Positions 24,231 through 35,278 of a DNA stretch of 64,000 nucleotides are shown one piece after another. The stretch comes from Homarus americanus (lineage: Eukaryota; Arthropoda; Malacostraca; Decapoda; Nephropidae). The position numbers were made by a program, and so were the translations under genes. The notes below the pieces were generated by a model. That model was not told the DNA's origin, ran no database searches, and saw only the letters and a list, made by a program, of their open reading frames with translations. Numbering within the stretch: the stretch's first letter is position 1; the number at the start of each line of letters is the position of its first letter. The stretch is taken from NCBI RefSeq assembly GCF_018991925.1, contig NW_024732384.1:169001-233000 (forward strand), written 5' to 3'.

Positions 24231-24330
24231 ACTAACCCCTTGCATACAGGGTCACCTCCAAGATGAATAAAATCGTCTGACGTTAGCAAATAAAATATTA
24301 AAACTGGTGTCCATATAGCAAAGGAGTTAA
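24231..24330 (+). mobile_element. TTAA-flanked MITE copy (b), tandem to copy (a)
   Basis: ctAACCCCTTGCATACAGGG to AAAGGAGTTAA; the middle has GAATAAAATCGTCTGACGTTA. Lies 13 bases after copy (a) in the same orientation. Confidence 0.75.
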
Positions 24331-24472
24331 TATTGACTAATTAAGATTTTGCTTCCTAGAAAATCAAGAGATTATCAATCAAGCACTAACTGGTAGTGTT
24401 GGCTACATCTGATTATCCCAGATAAAACAAGTTATCTTCCCAAGCTTATACAGTATTGTATTTCATTGTACA

Positions 24473-24498
24473 GTACTGTACTGTATACAGTACAGTAC
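24473..24498. repeat. Perfect 26-bp palindrome of TACTG pentamers
   Basis: Centred on GTATAC; each arm is GTACTGTACTGTA or its complement. It is the densest point of the TACTGTAC word field. Confidence 0.9.
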
Positions 24499-24899
24499 CT
24501 TAATGAAAAACCGACATAAACTTTGCTGTTTCTATACTGCATTATAGCTACAGTAATTGGCTTCTCATGTCAATACTGTACACGTTTGTTTTTAAATCTT
24601 GCACGACAAATCATGTTGTTCCCCTGACATAACACAACTGAAATATGGTAGTTTGGGCTGACTGAACTCTTATTCAACAAATATGAACACAGAACTTTTA
24701 GGTTTTCATTATCTTTGCACATGTAATGGTCTCTTACCTCTGGGGAAGTAGTACAGCCCAGTACTGAATCCCTAATTTTGGATAATGGCTCTAACAGCAT
24801 CTTTTACAATGAAAAACTTGACCAATAATAACAGCTGGGGACAAAGGAAGAAAAAACCAGAGAACATATCAATGAATTGATCAAGTCATCAAGCTGGGC

Positions 24900-25015
24900 A
24901 AAGCTATGGATCATGTTAGCATTGGAAAGAGTTTCTGCCTCTGACATGAGGCTTCACTACACCTTGAGTCACCCACTGGATCAATTCATTGACCCAGGTT
25001 CAACCGGGAGAGAGG
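24900..25015 (+). other. Weak tRNA-like (SINE-like) segment
   Basis: A-box-like TTAGCATTGGA, a GCCTC...GAGGC stem around TGACAT, and a B-box-like GGTTCAACCGG occur in order, but A and B boxes are farther apart than usual. Could be a decayed SINE head or chance. Confidence 0.25.
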
Positions 25016-25491
25016 TGCTCTTTACTACAAAACCTTTTGGCCTTTCACACCTGTATAGTGTATCCTGCCATTGAAAATGTTAAGCTCTCTGAGACAAGGT
25101 AAGCTGTACCAAAAAGTGTTTAAGCAGCCTGGATCTCTCAAGTCAGCCTCTTCTTCCTCTTGATCATAAAATGGGATCTTATAAGAACCTTCACTCCTTC
25201 ATTTAGTGTAAAAGCTTCAAGTAATAAGAAGAATGGTTCCAGAATTATAAAGGTAATGACCAAAAACATAGTTTATTTTCTTCAATTTCTAACACAGCCA
25301 TAACAATGTCTTGAGGGCTATGAACAAATGTGGCTTTAACTTCTCTTTTAAGATGTGACACTATACTTCAGCAGACACATATGTGATTTGAGTTACTGTA
25401 CCCTATTTCTCCATGCACTATGCCTGTACTGTAACCCCCCAGCCCAGCACATCATTTCTCCCACTGTCCCCATGAAAATAATTGTTTACAG

Positions 25492-25585
25492 CAGAGAGGA
25501 AATTAAACCTGAACCACTTCAAGATATTGATTTTAAAATTGTAAACAAATTCATATCGGAGCCCAGCTATATGGAAGTACTGTAG
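25492..25585 (+). CDS. Candidate terminal exon, unknown protein
   Basis: A fair acceptor (aattgtttacag|) is followed by 30 codons and TAG. The reading, REEIKPEPLQDIDFKIVNKF then ISEPSYMEVL, is protein-like, acidic, and contains IKPE, a match to the SUMO-attachment consensus. The open frame extends upstream past the acceptor without recognisable sequence. No partner exon has been linked, and no polyadenylation signal is obvious close by. Confidence 0.25.
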
Positions 25586-27898
25586 CTCAAGGTGGTGTTA
25601 TGTGACAGTTCTTAGTGATTTCCATTTGTTCATGCCACTCAAGTGATTCATCTGATGTAAGAGGTAAAGGTAGAGCTAAATAGACTGGGCAGTGGGGGGC
25701 CTAACTTCAACACAGTGTACAGTACAACATAAGTAGGAGCAGATTATCATGAGTGCCTGTGTGGTTCTGGAGACATGACACACTAACAAGGAGAGGGAGG
25801 AGTCAGTGGAAACCCTTAAACAACCTCAATGACATTTCCTAATTAAGCACATCATTCTACTAAGTCTCCAGATTCACAACACATGATATCTGCACTGAAT
25901 TTGTCTTATACACATGAACATACAAAGCCTAAATAACTGAGTGTTTATCTACATACATAAACCAAGTTGTTTTCTTCACTAAAAGCAGTTGATCAAAACA
26001 AACTTCCCCAAAACACACGGGAGATACTGTGCTGCATATCATCAGTCAGTGCATGATCCCCCATAAATACCATAACTGCACCAAGACTTGCTCCCTCACA
26101 TGTACACTCACTCACTCACAGTCAATGAACCTCACCTCTGGCCTTCCTCTACACCCACCCTCACTTAACTCACACTGGAGTCTTTTTGTTATCTGCATAT
26201 CACTGTCTACATCTTTACACTTATTAAAAATAAAACTGCATATGTTACATAATTCAGTCTTCCTCCTGTTAGATGAACATACAGAATTTAAAGGTAATGT
26301 AACCATGATCTTTGTTGTTAAAAGACCAAGAACAATAGGGAGCATGAGTAAGTTCTGTACTTCATTTTACAAAACCACAATTTACAAAAATTTGTTAATA
26401 TGGAAAAAAATTGTTGCAGCATTTCGGTATACTAACGAAAACCCCACTTTTATAAAAAAAATTGTATGGTATTTTTGGGCAGTATCAAAAGATGACGAGT
26501 TGCTCACACAGGCATCTGAGAGCATCCCATGCTGAACACGGACAGTAAGCAGTGTACTGTAGAGCAGGCTAGTCATAAGAAGGTGCTACTGTATTGATCT
26601 TAAAGTAATGCAAACTGACCACCAAATAAAAAGCTGAAATTTATAAATGATCACTGTACTTCAATTACTGTTGATATGGAGGAAGAATTAGATGAATCTA
26701 TGCCTCTGTAACACACATACCAACAAGAATATGGCAATGACTACAACACAGGTCCCACACAACAGGAGGAACAGTTTGATATGATAGTACAGTACAAGCA
26801 CAGTAAATCCTCAGATGGTAATGTTTTACACCCTAGCACCATTCATTCTAAAACCCCATCTACCACCTTCCTGCCACGCCATCACCCTAGCACCGACCAC
26901 GTTCAGTTTCCTGCAAGTACAGGTAGAATATACAGTATTCTAATACTATAGATTAAATAGGCATGATATTGTACTGTACTGCTTTAGTACCGGTAATGTT
27001 ATTATGAATAATATATATGCTTAGAAGTATCATTTCCCACAAAAAATTGTTTAAAGTTTGTAATTTTACGTTCGAGGGACATTTTTTTTAAAGGAACATA
27101 TTGTACTGTTTCTCCCTTTACATAATGGTAGTCAATAAGAAAAATGGCTTTGATTTATGAAAGTTTTTCAGGAACGTATCCCTCTTATAAATCAGAGCAC
27201 TCCTGTAAAGGTGTTTTGATCAGTGAGGGAGGCAAGAGTAGGAGCACACAGCATAACCACACATCACACCTGGAAAAAGAGCTTACCATACAGGCTGTTC
27301 TCTGAGTCTTAAGGAAAACACCCAAAATCGCAACATACGATCCCTAATCTAGCTCCTACATAGTGTACAACACAGTAGAATGTGGCGGCAGAGTGGCTAC
27401 AGTAGCGAGCCTTGATCACATTGTCTTACTGTTTACTATTGTTGTAAACTGTATATGCACTGTATAAATACTGTACAATGGAAACTGTATATTGTACAGC
27501 ACTACAGGTATACCTCCACGGTTTACGTACATCGTATATCTGCATTGTTTATACACATGCTGAACTATATGTCTGCATAGTCTATAAACAATAATGTACT
27601 GTACATGCAAATCCAATTGTAAATTTGTATGATTATTTTACTGAATACACATTACTGTATTATTATTATCATTAATAGCAGGACACGGGATAATCGTAAT
27701 CAATTATAATACACAGTATCATATACGGTATGTTCAAGTTATCATAATTGTAAACAATTACAATCATTACACTTGTTCATGTAACCATAATTGATATTTA
27801 TTTGTTTTGCACTATATATACAGTAATATAATCATAACTAACTCCTACATTTAAAATTTAATCATAATCATACAGTACTGGGTAACTGCTTTCATGAC
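25586..27898. other. Unassigned AT-rich sequence
   Basis: Contains the longest non-repeat frame of the window (26029-26535, +, 168 codons), with no recognisable domain or splice support. TACTGTAC words are frequent near 26540-26960 and 27470-27610. Confidence 0.45.
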
Positions 27899-28056
27899 TA
27901 TGACACATTCCTGGCTGCTGGTGTAATGCCTAGATGGGCCGCTGGTCATTGTCTACCAAGATTAGTGTCTTATCAATGTCACCAGGTGTAGATAATCCAT
28001 CTCAGTCAGTGCCAACATTTTAAACCACTAAGCTGAGTGGTTCCATATGTGAGGTC
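27899..28056 (+). repeat. Dispersed repeat R, uninterrupted copy
   Basis: Shares acattcctggct(g/a)ctgg, taatRcctagatgg, gattagtg, cttatcaRt, and ccaacattt ... aagctgagtgg with 58712-59245. The family is not recognised; it may be part of an undescribed element. Confidence 0.65.
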
Positions 28057-28189
28057 AAGACTTTACAATCTACAGAAAAACACTAAGTACAGTACAGACA
28101 ATAGCAAAGTAGCTACCAAAGTGAGCCATGACTGTTTGAGTAAGGTTCTGCCAGAGCATGATCCTGAACAGTGAAGAAGGCTGCATTAC

Positions 28190-28382
28190 AGGTCAGGCAT
28201 TCTTACTCTGAGATGCTTCATAACTTCAGAAAGAAGGCAAGGCAGTCTAGCCTTGATGTCATCTTCAACACACAGCCACAGCTAAGTTCATCTACTAACA
28301 GGGCTTCTGGCTCCTGCTCTGTACCTCCCATCACAGTGGGAACTAAGGTGGCACTGGTAACACAGTGAGAGATGCATCTGAG
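28190..28382 (+). pseudogene. Exon-like segment, frame-shifted
   Basis: From an acceptor-like attacag|, one frame runs VRHSYSEMLHNFRKKARQSS then LDVIFNTQPQ and a Ser/Thr-rich tail to a stop at 28366. Near the end another frame (GGTGNTVRDASE) is the one that reads into the donor GAG|GTAAGT at 28383 in phase 0 and joins the next exon. The two frames differ by one base. This suggests either a broken exon or a one-base sequence error around 28320-28345. No family recognised. Confidence 0.33.
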
Positions 28383-28521
28383 GTAAGTCAATGGCGAGTA
28401 ATGTTATTGTTTTATCATCTTATGTAATGTGTATTTCACCCTGTTGGTAATTATAATGAAGAAGGCCAGTTCTACCTACAGTATGTATAGTATAATAAAG
28501 TACTGTACAATATTCTCCCAG

Positions 28522-28635
28522 GAAGATCTAACATTGCTAGAAGAATCAGAAACAGTTCAGGAGAAAAATAAAAGTTATTGGTATCAAATTATGTGGTGTG
28601 ATGTTGGGAGGAAACACAGAGTGATTTACTGCTAG
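28522..28635 (+). CDS. Candidate terminal exon, unknown protein
   Basis: The acceptor tattctcccag| at 28521 opens 37 codons ending in TAG: EDLTLLEESETVQEKNKSYW then YQIMWCDVGRKHRVIYC. With the donor at 28383 it would define a 139-base GT-AG intron, and the join TVRDASE|EDLTLLEES keeps one phase-0 frame. The combined reading is acidic and helical-looking, then aromatic and basic. No known domain is recognised. Confidence 0.33.
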   Translation, partial: EDLTLLEESETVQEKNKSYWYQIMWCDVGRKHRVIYC

Positions 28636-28645
28636 GAGATAACTG

Positions 28646-28669
28646 CCACACACACACACACACACACAG
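28646..28669. repeat. CA microsatellite
   Basis: Pure CA run of about 22 bases. Confidence 0.9.
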
Positions 28670-28782
28670 ACATATATAATAAAAATAGTACTGTAATGGT
28701 TGCCCCTTGTGTTCATGGATGGCCGGCCCCAGGGCCACTTAGGTGTGAATTTGTTTAAGGTGCAGAAACTGTCACCAAGATT

Positions 28783-29174
28783 ATTTTTTTTTAGATTGCC
28801 CACGAGGGGGTCTAGTTTATTGAGCACCCCCTTACATCCTGTGCAAGCCGAAGCGCAGAAGCATTTACAGTGCCCATCGGGGAATTCATGCTTGCCTTTA
28901 TGACTCATGCATTAAGGGCGTAAAAGCCTGAAGGGTCATGGGTTTTGTCAGCAAGTTACATAAAGTGACAGAATGATGAGTGTGTGGGGGAAAAATTCCT
29001 GGTACAATTTATCTGTTTATGGTAAAACGTGGCAGGTCCCTAATAAAGTCAAGTGCCAGGCCTGTCACTAGGAGGAGGGGTATCTGGTCAGGGAGGGAAG
29101 AGGTGTTGGTAACGGCTGGGGACCTGTAGGAGGAGGTCATAGGGCAAGTGAGGATGTGGTGAGAGAGGGTGTGA
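28783..29174 (-). mobile_element. LINE 3' tail, longer 5'-truncated copy
   Basis: Same tail as at 22719 but extending about 200 bases further into the 3' region (gccaggcctgtcactaggag, ggtatctggtcagggaggga). Homology to the 42826 copy stops at about 29174, where a SINE begins. Confidence 0.88.
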
Positions 29175-29438
29175 CACAACAACGACGCCCTACGCTAGCA
29201 AACTGCATGACCCAGTGTCAAGGAATGTTATGAGAAGCCCAGACAATTCACTAGCTGCACTGGCTAACCATTACCCCAGAACACGATCCCCATATCTATT
29301 AACATCCAGGTTCCCAATTAATGTTGGGTAGACAGAGGCAAATGGTGAAATGGAACTTGCCCAAAGTTTTACCTGCCCGAGGAACGAACCCGGGTCCACC
29401 CGCTAGTAAGCATGATGACCATTACACAACAGGTCGCC
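29175..29438 (-). mobile_element. tRNA-derived SINE, second family
   Basis: Reading minus from 29438: an A-box-like TTGTGTAATGGTC and a B box GGGTTCGTTCCTC about 35 bases later, then a body of about 190 bases. It differs in head and body from the SINE at 19404. Its 3' side abuts the LINE tail copy directly. Confidence 0.6.
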
Positions 29439-30000
29439 ATACACATGAGGGGTCAAGCTGGTGAGGGATCATATTGCAAGACGAAACAAAAGGATTTAAG
29501 CAATAAGAAGTCTTAACTACTGAAATGCCTGAAATTACCAAACTTGACACTATATCAAAAAACACTAACCTACATACAGTGGCAATATGACCTCATGACA
29601 CACAAAACCTGACCTTTAAACTGTACTAATGAAACTAAAATTCCTGACTACACTAAACTGGTCTTATACATAATCTAATTTACTAAACCAAAACTGTCTT
29701 ACTATCTGAAGTAATTGTATCTACTGTACTGACTCATGTAACTTGACATACAGCTTAAGTAAATTTGTCTGGACTTCTTGTTGTCTGTTCTGCTAAATCC
29801 ACCTACACTTACAGTACAGTAGTGTACATTAATTGTAGGTAGAAATGGTGGTTTGATCCTGATAGGCAATAAAGAATATTACTTACTTACTACCTGTACA
29901 GTAATTACATACACCCAGGAAAGTTTCATGAGGAACTTCCAAGTTACCATAACTTTAAAACAAGAAGAAGCCTTTGAACTGGAAGAATTTCTTCTTCCGC
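29439..30000. other. Unassigned AT-rich sequence
   Basis: TACTGTAC-type words near 29726 and 29812. No gene is recognised. Confidence 0.5.
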
Positions 30001-30100
30001 TTAACCCTTAGTGAAAAGAGGTCTCTCTGTGCTGAGTAAAATCATCTGGTGTTAGCCGAATAAAATAGTCAAAGTGGCACCCCTAAAGTGTAGAGGTTAA
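30001..30100 (+). mobile_element. TTAA-flanked MITE, full-length 100-bp copy
   Basis: TTAACCCTTAGTGAAAAGAG at the left, GTCTCTCTGTGCTGAGTAAA and GTTAGCCGAATAAAAT inside, and TAGAGGTTAA at the right. The exact TTAA at both ends and the CCCT/AGG termini resemble the TTAA target preference of piggyBac-type elements. Confidence 0.8.
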
Positions 30101-31192
30101 AAGCTTAAAAAACCTTCTTCAGCTCCCATGAACACTATTAGGCCTTCAAAATGCACCTAAGCCTTCACCTCCCTCACCTCTGTTCGCTACTCCAAATTGT
30201 GAGAGGAATTGACAGAGTCTGCACACAGTGTATGGGAAGTCACATCAGAAAATAAAACATTTTACAATCAGAAAAATGTAAAAAACTACTACAAGTACTG
30301 TAGAAGGGGATGAGTCCTGAGACATCAAGTACTGGCTCACTATGGCCTGGAATACTGAACAGTACAATACAAAAACAAATCCCAAAGAGGGCTGGTAAGA
30401 ATGATACAGTATAAAGTTTATCAAAACTCTATGAACAGGTCAAAATAAGAAAGAACTCTCATCACCCTAACTGAAATTGGTTAAGAATGTCTCCAAAAAT
30501 TAGCCATGTTCCCCAAGAAAACTTAATGGGTAGAGTCTGCATCAGTGACATGCTTGAAACAGCTCACTCAACATCAGGGCAGTACAAGTACAGTATACAA
30601 GTTATAAAACACTGGGTCATATGGCCAATAAGTCATCCACTCATAAAAACTCATTGAGCAGTCTGTAATGTGTGTACAGTACTGATGAGGACTAAGGCCC
30701 CGGGTAAGAGGACTGATGCTGCCTCAAGTCTTATAAGTATACAAGACAACGGCGGTGTGACGGGTAGTCAGAAATTATACCTTTAACTGCCAAATGTTCG
30801 ACAGTTAGATGACGACACATCTTAAAGGTGAGAGAAACCCACAATGTGGACTCACTCAACATTTATTGATTGATATGGTCAAAACCTGTAAGAGTGAGAC
30901 ACTCGTTAACTATTGATTACATTCCATTACATGTATACAGTACATTATACGTCAGTTATTATCCAAATTGCCTTACACTATGCACATACAGTATATAGTT
31001 CACAACATTTCACCATAATACAAACACTCACTGTGATCTTTGACTCACGTGTGTGGACTTACACCTCCACTTAATTCCTAGTATCGCTGGTGTGTACACT
31101 CAAAGGAGGCTACAAATACTGCCAGCCCAGACAGAGGCATCCCCAGCCTTATCTACGGTCATAACAAAAACAACTTGTTACATCAGGAGAGG
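30101..31192. other. Unassigned AT-rich sequence
   Basis: A caagtactggctcac word at 30327 recurs beside the LINE pieces at 2785 and 3945. No gene is recognised. Confidence 0.45.
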
Positions 31193-31255
31193 TCACAGGT
31201 CGCGAGACCAGATGGGTTCAGAGGTCGCGGCGTACGAGGGCGGCGGTAACAATAC
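31193..31255 (-). CDS. Very weak terminal-exon candidate in a CpG-rich spot
   Basis: A small CpG-rich patch in AT-rich DNA. On minus, an AG at 31257-31256 opens 20 codons and a stop, reading VLLPPPSYAATSEPIWSRDL, which includes PPSY, a PPxY-type WW-binding motif. Two other frames are also nearly open, and the acceptor lacks a strong pyrimidine tract. Confidence 0.15.
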   Translation of the reverse strand, partial: VLLPPPSYAATSEPIWSRDL

Positions 31256-32753
31256 CTACACAATGTTCAGTACAGCATATCAATAAAACCATTCTCTCTG
31301 TTGGTGGTTTTAGTAGCATTCATAAATACATTTCCTATATTCTTCACAACCAAACATTTATATAAAACTATTAAACACCAGAAATAGGTCCTCTTCCTTC
31401 TCTCTAGCTCAATTTGTTCATTTTTTATTCATCCTTTCTATTCATCCTATCATACATTCTGTGCCTTCCTTCTCTCCTGCCAATAGTCATCACCAAACAT
31501 AAGTCAGAGAAGTAATGCCAGAGTCTAAAGCTGACTACCAGTATGTCTGGTACTGAATTTGGTCTTGGTGGGGCTTAACATGTGAGAAACTCTTTGAATC
31601 ATCAGTAAATATGTCCACACGAGAAGACACAAACAGGCGAGTCTGTCATGTACTGTATATAAATAAGACAGGGTCCAACACACTCCTTCACTGGCTGTCA
31701 CTTAGCACTGCAACCCAGCCAGACCAGGATCAATTTACATTAAGTCTCTGTTTTCTGTCAAGCAAGAAATATGAGATCCACTGATTGTTACTCCGATAAT
31801 AATGTAGCTGGCGATGTTTAACTAACTATTCAAAGCTATTCACAGCTCGAGTACTGTACTGTATAAAGAATAGCATCACATACCGGAGAGGGTGTCATCT
31901 AATGAGAAAAGCTTCAGAGGGAAAATAATAAAGAACAATTTATAATGGCCTATGAGGAGGAGATAATTCACCGGAAAGATCCTCAGTCAGATCAAAGAAA
32001 CCAAAAAATTGATGGACACTCCCCACTGCCCAGGCTAATGTACTCATGCACTACCTAGCCCATATTTTCACTAAGGGTAACTACATAACTAACAAAGAGT
32101 ACTTACTCCTTTAATTTAAGACAGCAGAATATCTTAAATGCAATTTTTTTCCTATTTCTTATTCAGTATTGTATGACAATTACTAAACTAACATGATGTG
32201 TTGACAGTGACAGGATACAGTGTACACTACTTCCTGTTCAAAGACATTTCCTCTTGTATTAATTTCAAAAATATTTATGAGACACAACGCCATAATCTCA
32301 CACACACAGTAATTTCATTCTGTACAGTATAAGACAATTAACTCACATTTTCTATTAATTTTCAAATAAGATCCAATAATGTACAATTATTCTAAAGATA
32401 AATACAGATTTAAAACTGTTCTTGTAATAATACTGCTGCACACTACATGTTATGACTGTACAACTTTCATCACAGTTTTAAACAGATATAAACTTTGGCT
32501 CTTCATTAGTAAGAGTTCAGCCAAAGTTGTGGTTCCTGAATAATTTTAAGACTGTTCCAGATAGATGGTATGACCAGCTACGTGTCAAACTACCACCCTT
32601 GGGACTGACCAGTGCCGGACCACAGAAATTTCCGACACGGGTCACCTGAGACATGATCAAAAAATTCCTTTACAGTACTTCACTAAAACAGGTACAGTAC
32701 ATGAAATAGAAATACAGTAGTACAGTACAGGTTAAAAAAAAATTAAAAAATCT
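31256..32753. other. Unassigned AT-rich sequence
   Basis: TACTGTAC words at 31650, 31855 and 32690-32730. No gene is recognised. Confidence 0.5.
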
Positions 32754-32853
32754 TTAACTCCCTCACTACTAGACGCCATTTTTAATATCTTATTTGGCTA
32801 ACACCCGAAGATTTTATTAAGCAGAGAGAGACCCCTCGTACCTAAGGGGTTAA
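32754..32853 (-). mobile_element. TTAA-flanked MITE, full-length copy at the edge of the minisatellite
   Basis: Exactly 100 bp from TTAA to TTAA. Reading minus: TTAACCCCTTAGGTACGAGG, then GGTCTCTCTCTGCTTAATAA, GTTAGCCAAATAAGAT and GAGGGAGTTAA. Its last 30 bases are the first unit of the 33-bp array that follows. Confidence 0.85.
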
Positions 32854-33729
32854 TGTCCAAGAGACCCCTCGTACCTAAGGGGCTAATGTCCAAGAGACCC
32901 CCCGTACCTAAGGGGTTAATGTCCAAGAGACCCCTAGTACCTAAGGGGTTAATGTCCAAGCGACCCCTCACACCTAAGGGGTTAATGTCCAAGAGACCCC
33001 TCGTACCTAAGGGGTTAATGTCCAAGAGACCCCTCGTACCTAAGGGGTTAATGTCCAAGAGACCCCTCGTACCTAAGGGGTTAATGTCCAAGACCCTCGT
33101 ATCTATAAGGGGGTTATGTCCAAGAGACCCTCGACCTAAGGGTTATGTCCAGAGACCCTACGACCCTGTCCGACCCCTCGCAGAAGGGTTAATGTCCAAG
33201 GGACCCTAGCATCTAAGGGGTTAATGTCAGAACCCCTAATTACCTAAGGGGGTTAATGTCCAAGAGACCCCTCGTACCTAAGGGGTTAAGTCCAGAGACC
33301 CTCGCATCTAAGGGGTTAATGTCCAAGAGACCCCTGCACCTAAGGGGCGTCCAAGACCCCTAGTACCTATGTTCTGTCCAAGAGACCCTAAGGGGTTAAT
33401 GTAAGGGAGACTTAAGAGGGGGGTTGTCCAAGAGACCCTAGTAGGGGGTTAATGTCCAAGAATTCTCACACCTAAGGGGTTAATGTCCAAGAGACCTCGC
33501 ATCTAGGGGTTAATGTCCAAGAGACCCCGACTAAGGGGTTAATTGTCCAAGAGACCCCAAGATTCCCCTCGTACCTAGGGTTATGACCAAAGTCCAAGAG
33601 GCCCTCTCGTACCTAAGGGGTTAATGTCCAAGAGACCCCTCGTACCTAAGGGGTTAATGTCCAAGAGACCCCTCGTACCTAAGGGGTTAATGTCCAAGAG
33701 ACCCCTCGTACCTAAGGGGTTAATGTCCA
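32825..33729. repeat. 33-bp minisatellite grown from a MITE end
   Basis: Unit: GTCCAAGAGACCCCTCGTAC then CTAAGGGGTTAAT, about 27 copies. Each unit has an ACCCCT...AGGGGT hairpin. The outer parts (32825-33090 and 33600-33729) are almost perfect; the centre (33090-33600) is full of indels. Frames open on both strands (SKRPLVPKGLM; DINPLGTRGLL) exist because 33 is a multiple of three and are not genes. Confidence 0.95.
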
Positions 33730-33903
33730 TTCAATTGATGATATAAACTGTCGATGAGTTCCTGAAGACTTCCTAAAGAAGTAACTTTAAAGTACAAAAT
33801 ACAGTAAATAATACAGTAATTATCTGCCCATCATCAAGGCAAACCTGCCTGCGAGGGAGTTGCCTCAAGGTCACTGTTTTAAATTTAATTGTACACTAAA
33901 CCC

Positions 33904-33958
33904 CATGATGATGATGATGATGATGATAACGATGATGATGATGATAACGATGATGATT
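33904..33958. repeat. GAT microsatellite
   Basis: GAT triplets with two regular ATAACG interruptions. Confidence 0.9.
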
Positions 33959-34077
33959 ATGACACAGTAAGACCCACAGAGAGCAATAACCTGGCTAAAT
34001 ATTTCATAAGATCTCCCAATACTGTACAGTATACTATATCTAAATACAGGTATAGTACAGAGTAGCCTGTTTCTTAA

Positions 34078-35274
34078 CCCTATCAGCCTCGGAGCCTGAG
34101 ACACATACTGTACGTGCATGAAAACTTACGCTCAGCCTCGGAGGTTTTTGCCAAAAATCGTCGAAACAAAAATATATATTTTTTATGGCTCATTTCACTG
34201 CCCTGGAATTGTTTTATTAATTGTAATGGGGTCTCTTCTAGCATAAAAATGTCTGAAAATTTTTATGAAATCATAAAAAATTAAAAAAATTTGAAATTTA
34301 AGCCATTATTTTCGAGTATAAGTTGAAAAGTAGGAAAATGTTTAGTAACATCTCGATTTCCATTCAAATTTCCTTGTATTGTGGTGTTCATAGATATGTA
34401 CCATATAATAAATAAAGAACAAAGCATGAAGAATATCGTGGTACTGTATAAGGAAAAATAATATAACACAAAAACTCACGGAATAATTAGAGGACCGAGC
34501 CCCGCACCCTCCTCTCGCTCTAATGGCCAGAGCACACTGGCTTCATGCTGCGCTGCCACTCACACGATGACCAAGACCGTCTAGGGCAGTGGTTCCCAAA
34601 CGTTCTAGCATGACTCCCCCTTTTGCTTTTTGCGAAGTCCTCACCCCCCCCCCTTATATTTTTGTATGCAAAATCTACATCACACCAGTTATAAGGAAAT
34701 TTAATTAAAAAATCATTAAAATAGAAGAAATCCAGACTAAAACACACAGTTTGAGATAAATCTCAACATACATAACTGAAGATGAGGGAGGATCGGTGGC
34801 TGGTAGTGTTGTGTGAGAGTCAGTATGGTATCCATGACATGTACAAGACGTGTAAGGAGAGAGAGATGAAATGATAGAAAACGGATAGGGGTGACTGCTA
34901 TACTTTGGTTTTGCACGGATGTGTGGAAGATTCAAACGGAGAGAGAGTTACTCCTGAAAGAGTTTCTAAATTATATTCTTTTTGAGCAAAAAATAGAAAA
35001 TTTGGGCAGATGGCTTCACGCCTCCCCTGTACCCACCTCACGCCCCCCAGTTTGGAAGCCACTGATCTAGGGGAAGGTGGTAAGGCCCACACAAAGAAAA
35101 CGACGCCTGTCAAATGGCGTCAAAAGTCCAGTAATGGCGTCAAAAGTCCAGTCAGTTTCACTGAATAGCTTTTTTTAGTTATTTGAAAATATAGCCCACT
35201 GGACGTGGCCACGAGGACGAGCGTAAGTTTTTTTTGCCTTTTATGTTTGACTCCTTTGTGCGAGGCTGAGAGGG
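34078..35274. mobile_element. piggyBac-like non-autonomous element
   Basis: TTAA flanks it on both sides (34074-34077, 35275-35278). Terminal inverted repeats are CCCTATCAGCCTCGGAG and, from the right, CCCTCTCAGCCTCGCAC. A second, subterminal inverted pair AAACTTACGCTC lies at 34122-34133 and 35219-35230. No transposase remains. A 478-bp hAT-type MITE is inserted within it, so the original element was about 711 bp. Confidence 0.85.
34587..35064. mobile_element. hAT-type MITE nested in the piggyBac-like element
   Basis: Ends are CAGTGGTTCCCAAAC and, inverted, CAGTGGCTTCCAAAC. Flanking eight-base target duplications gtctaggg (34579-34586) and atctaggg (35065-35072) match at seven positions. 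No coding capacity is evident. Confidence 0.88.
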
Positions 35275-35278
35275 TTAA

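Noticed and set aside
26029..26535. 168-codon plus frame
   Set aside because: It is the longest non-repeat frame, but has no recognisable domain, low-information composition, no start context and no splice support.
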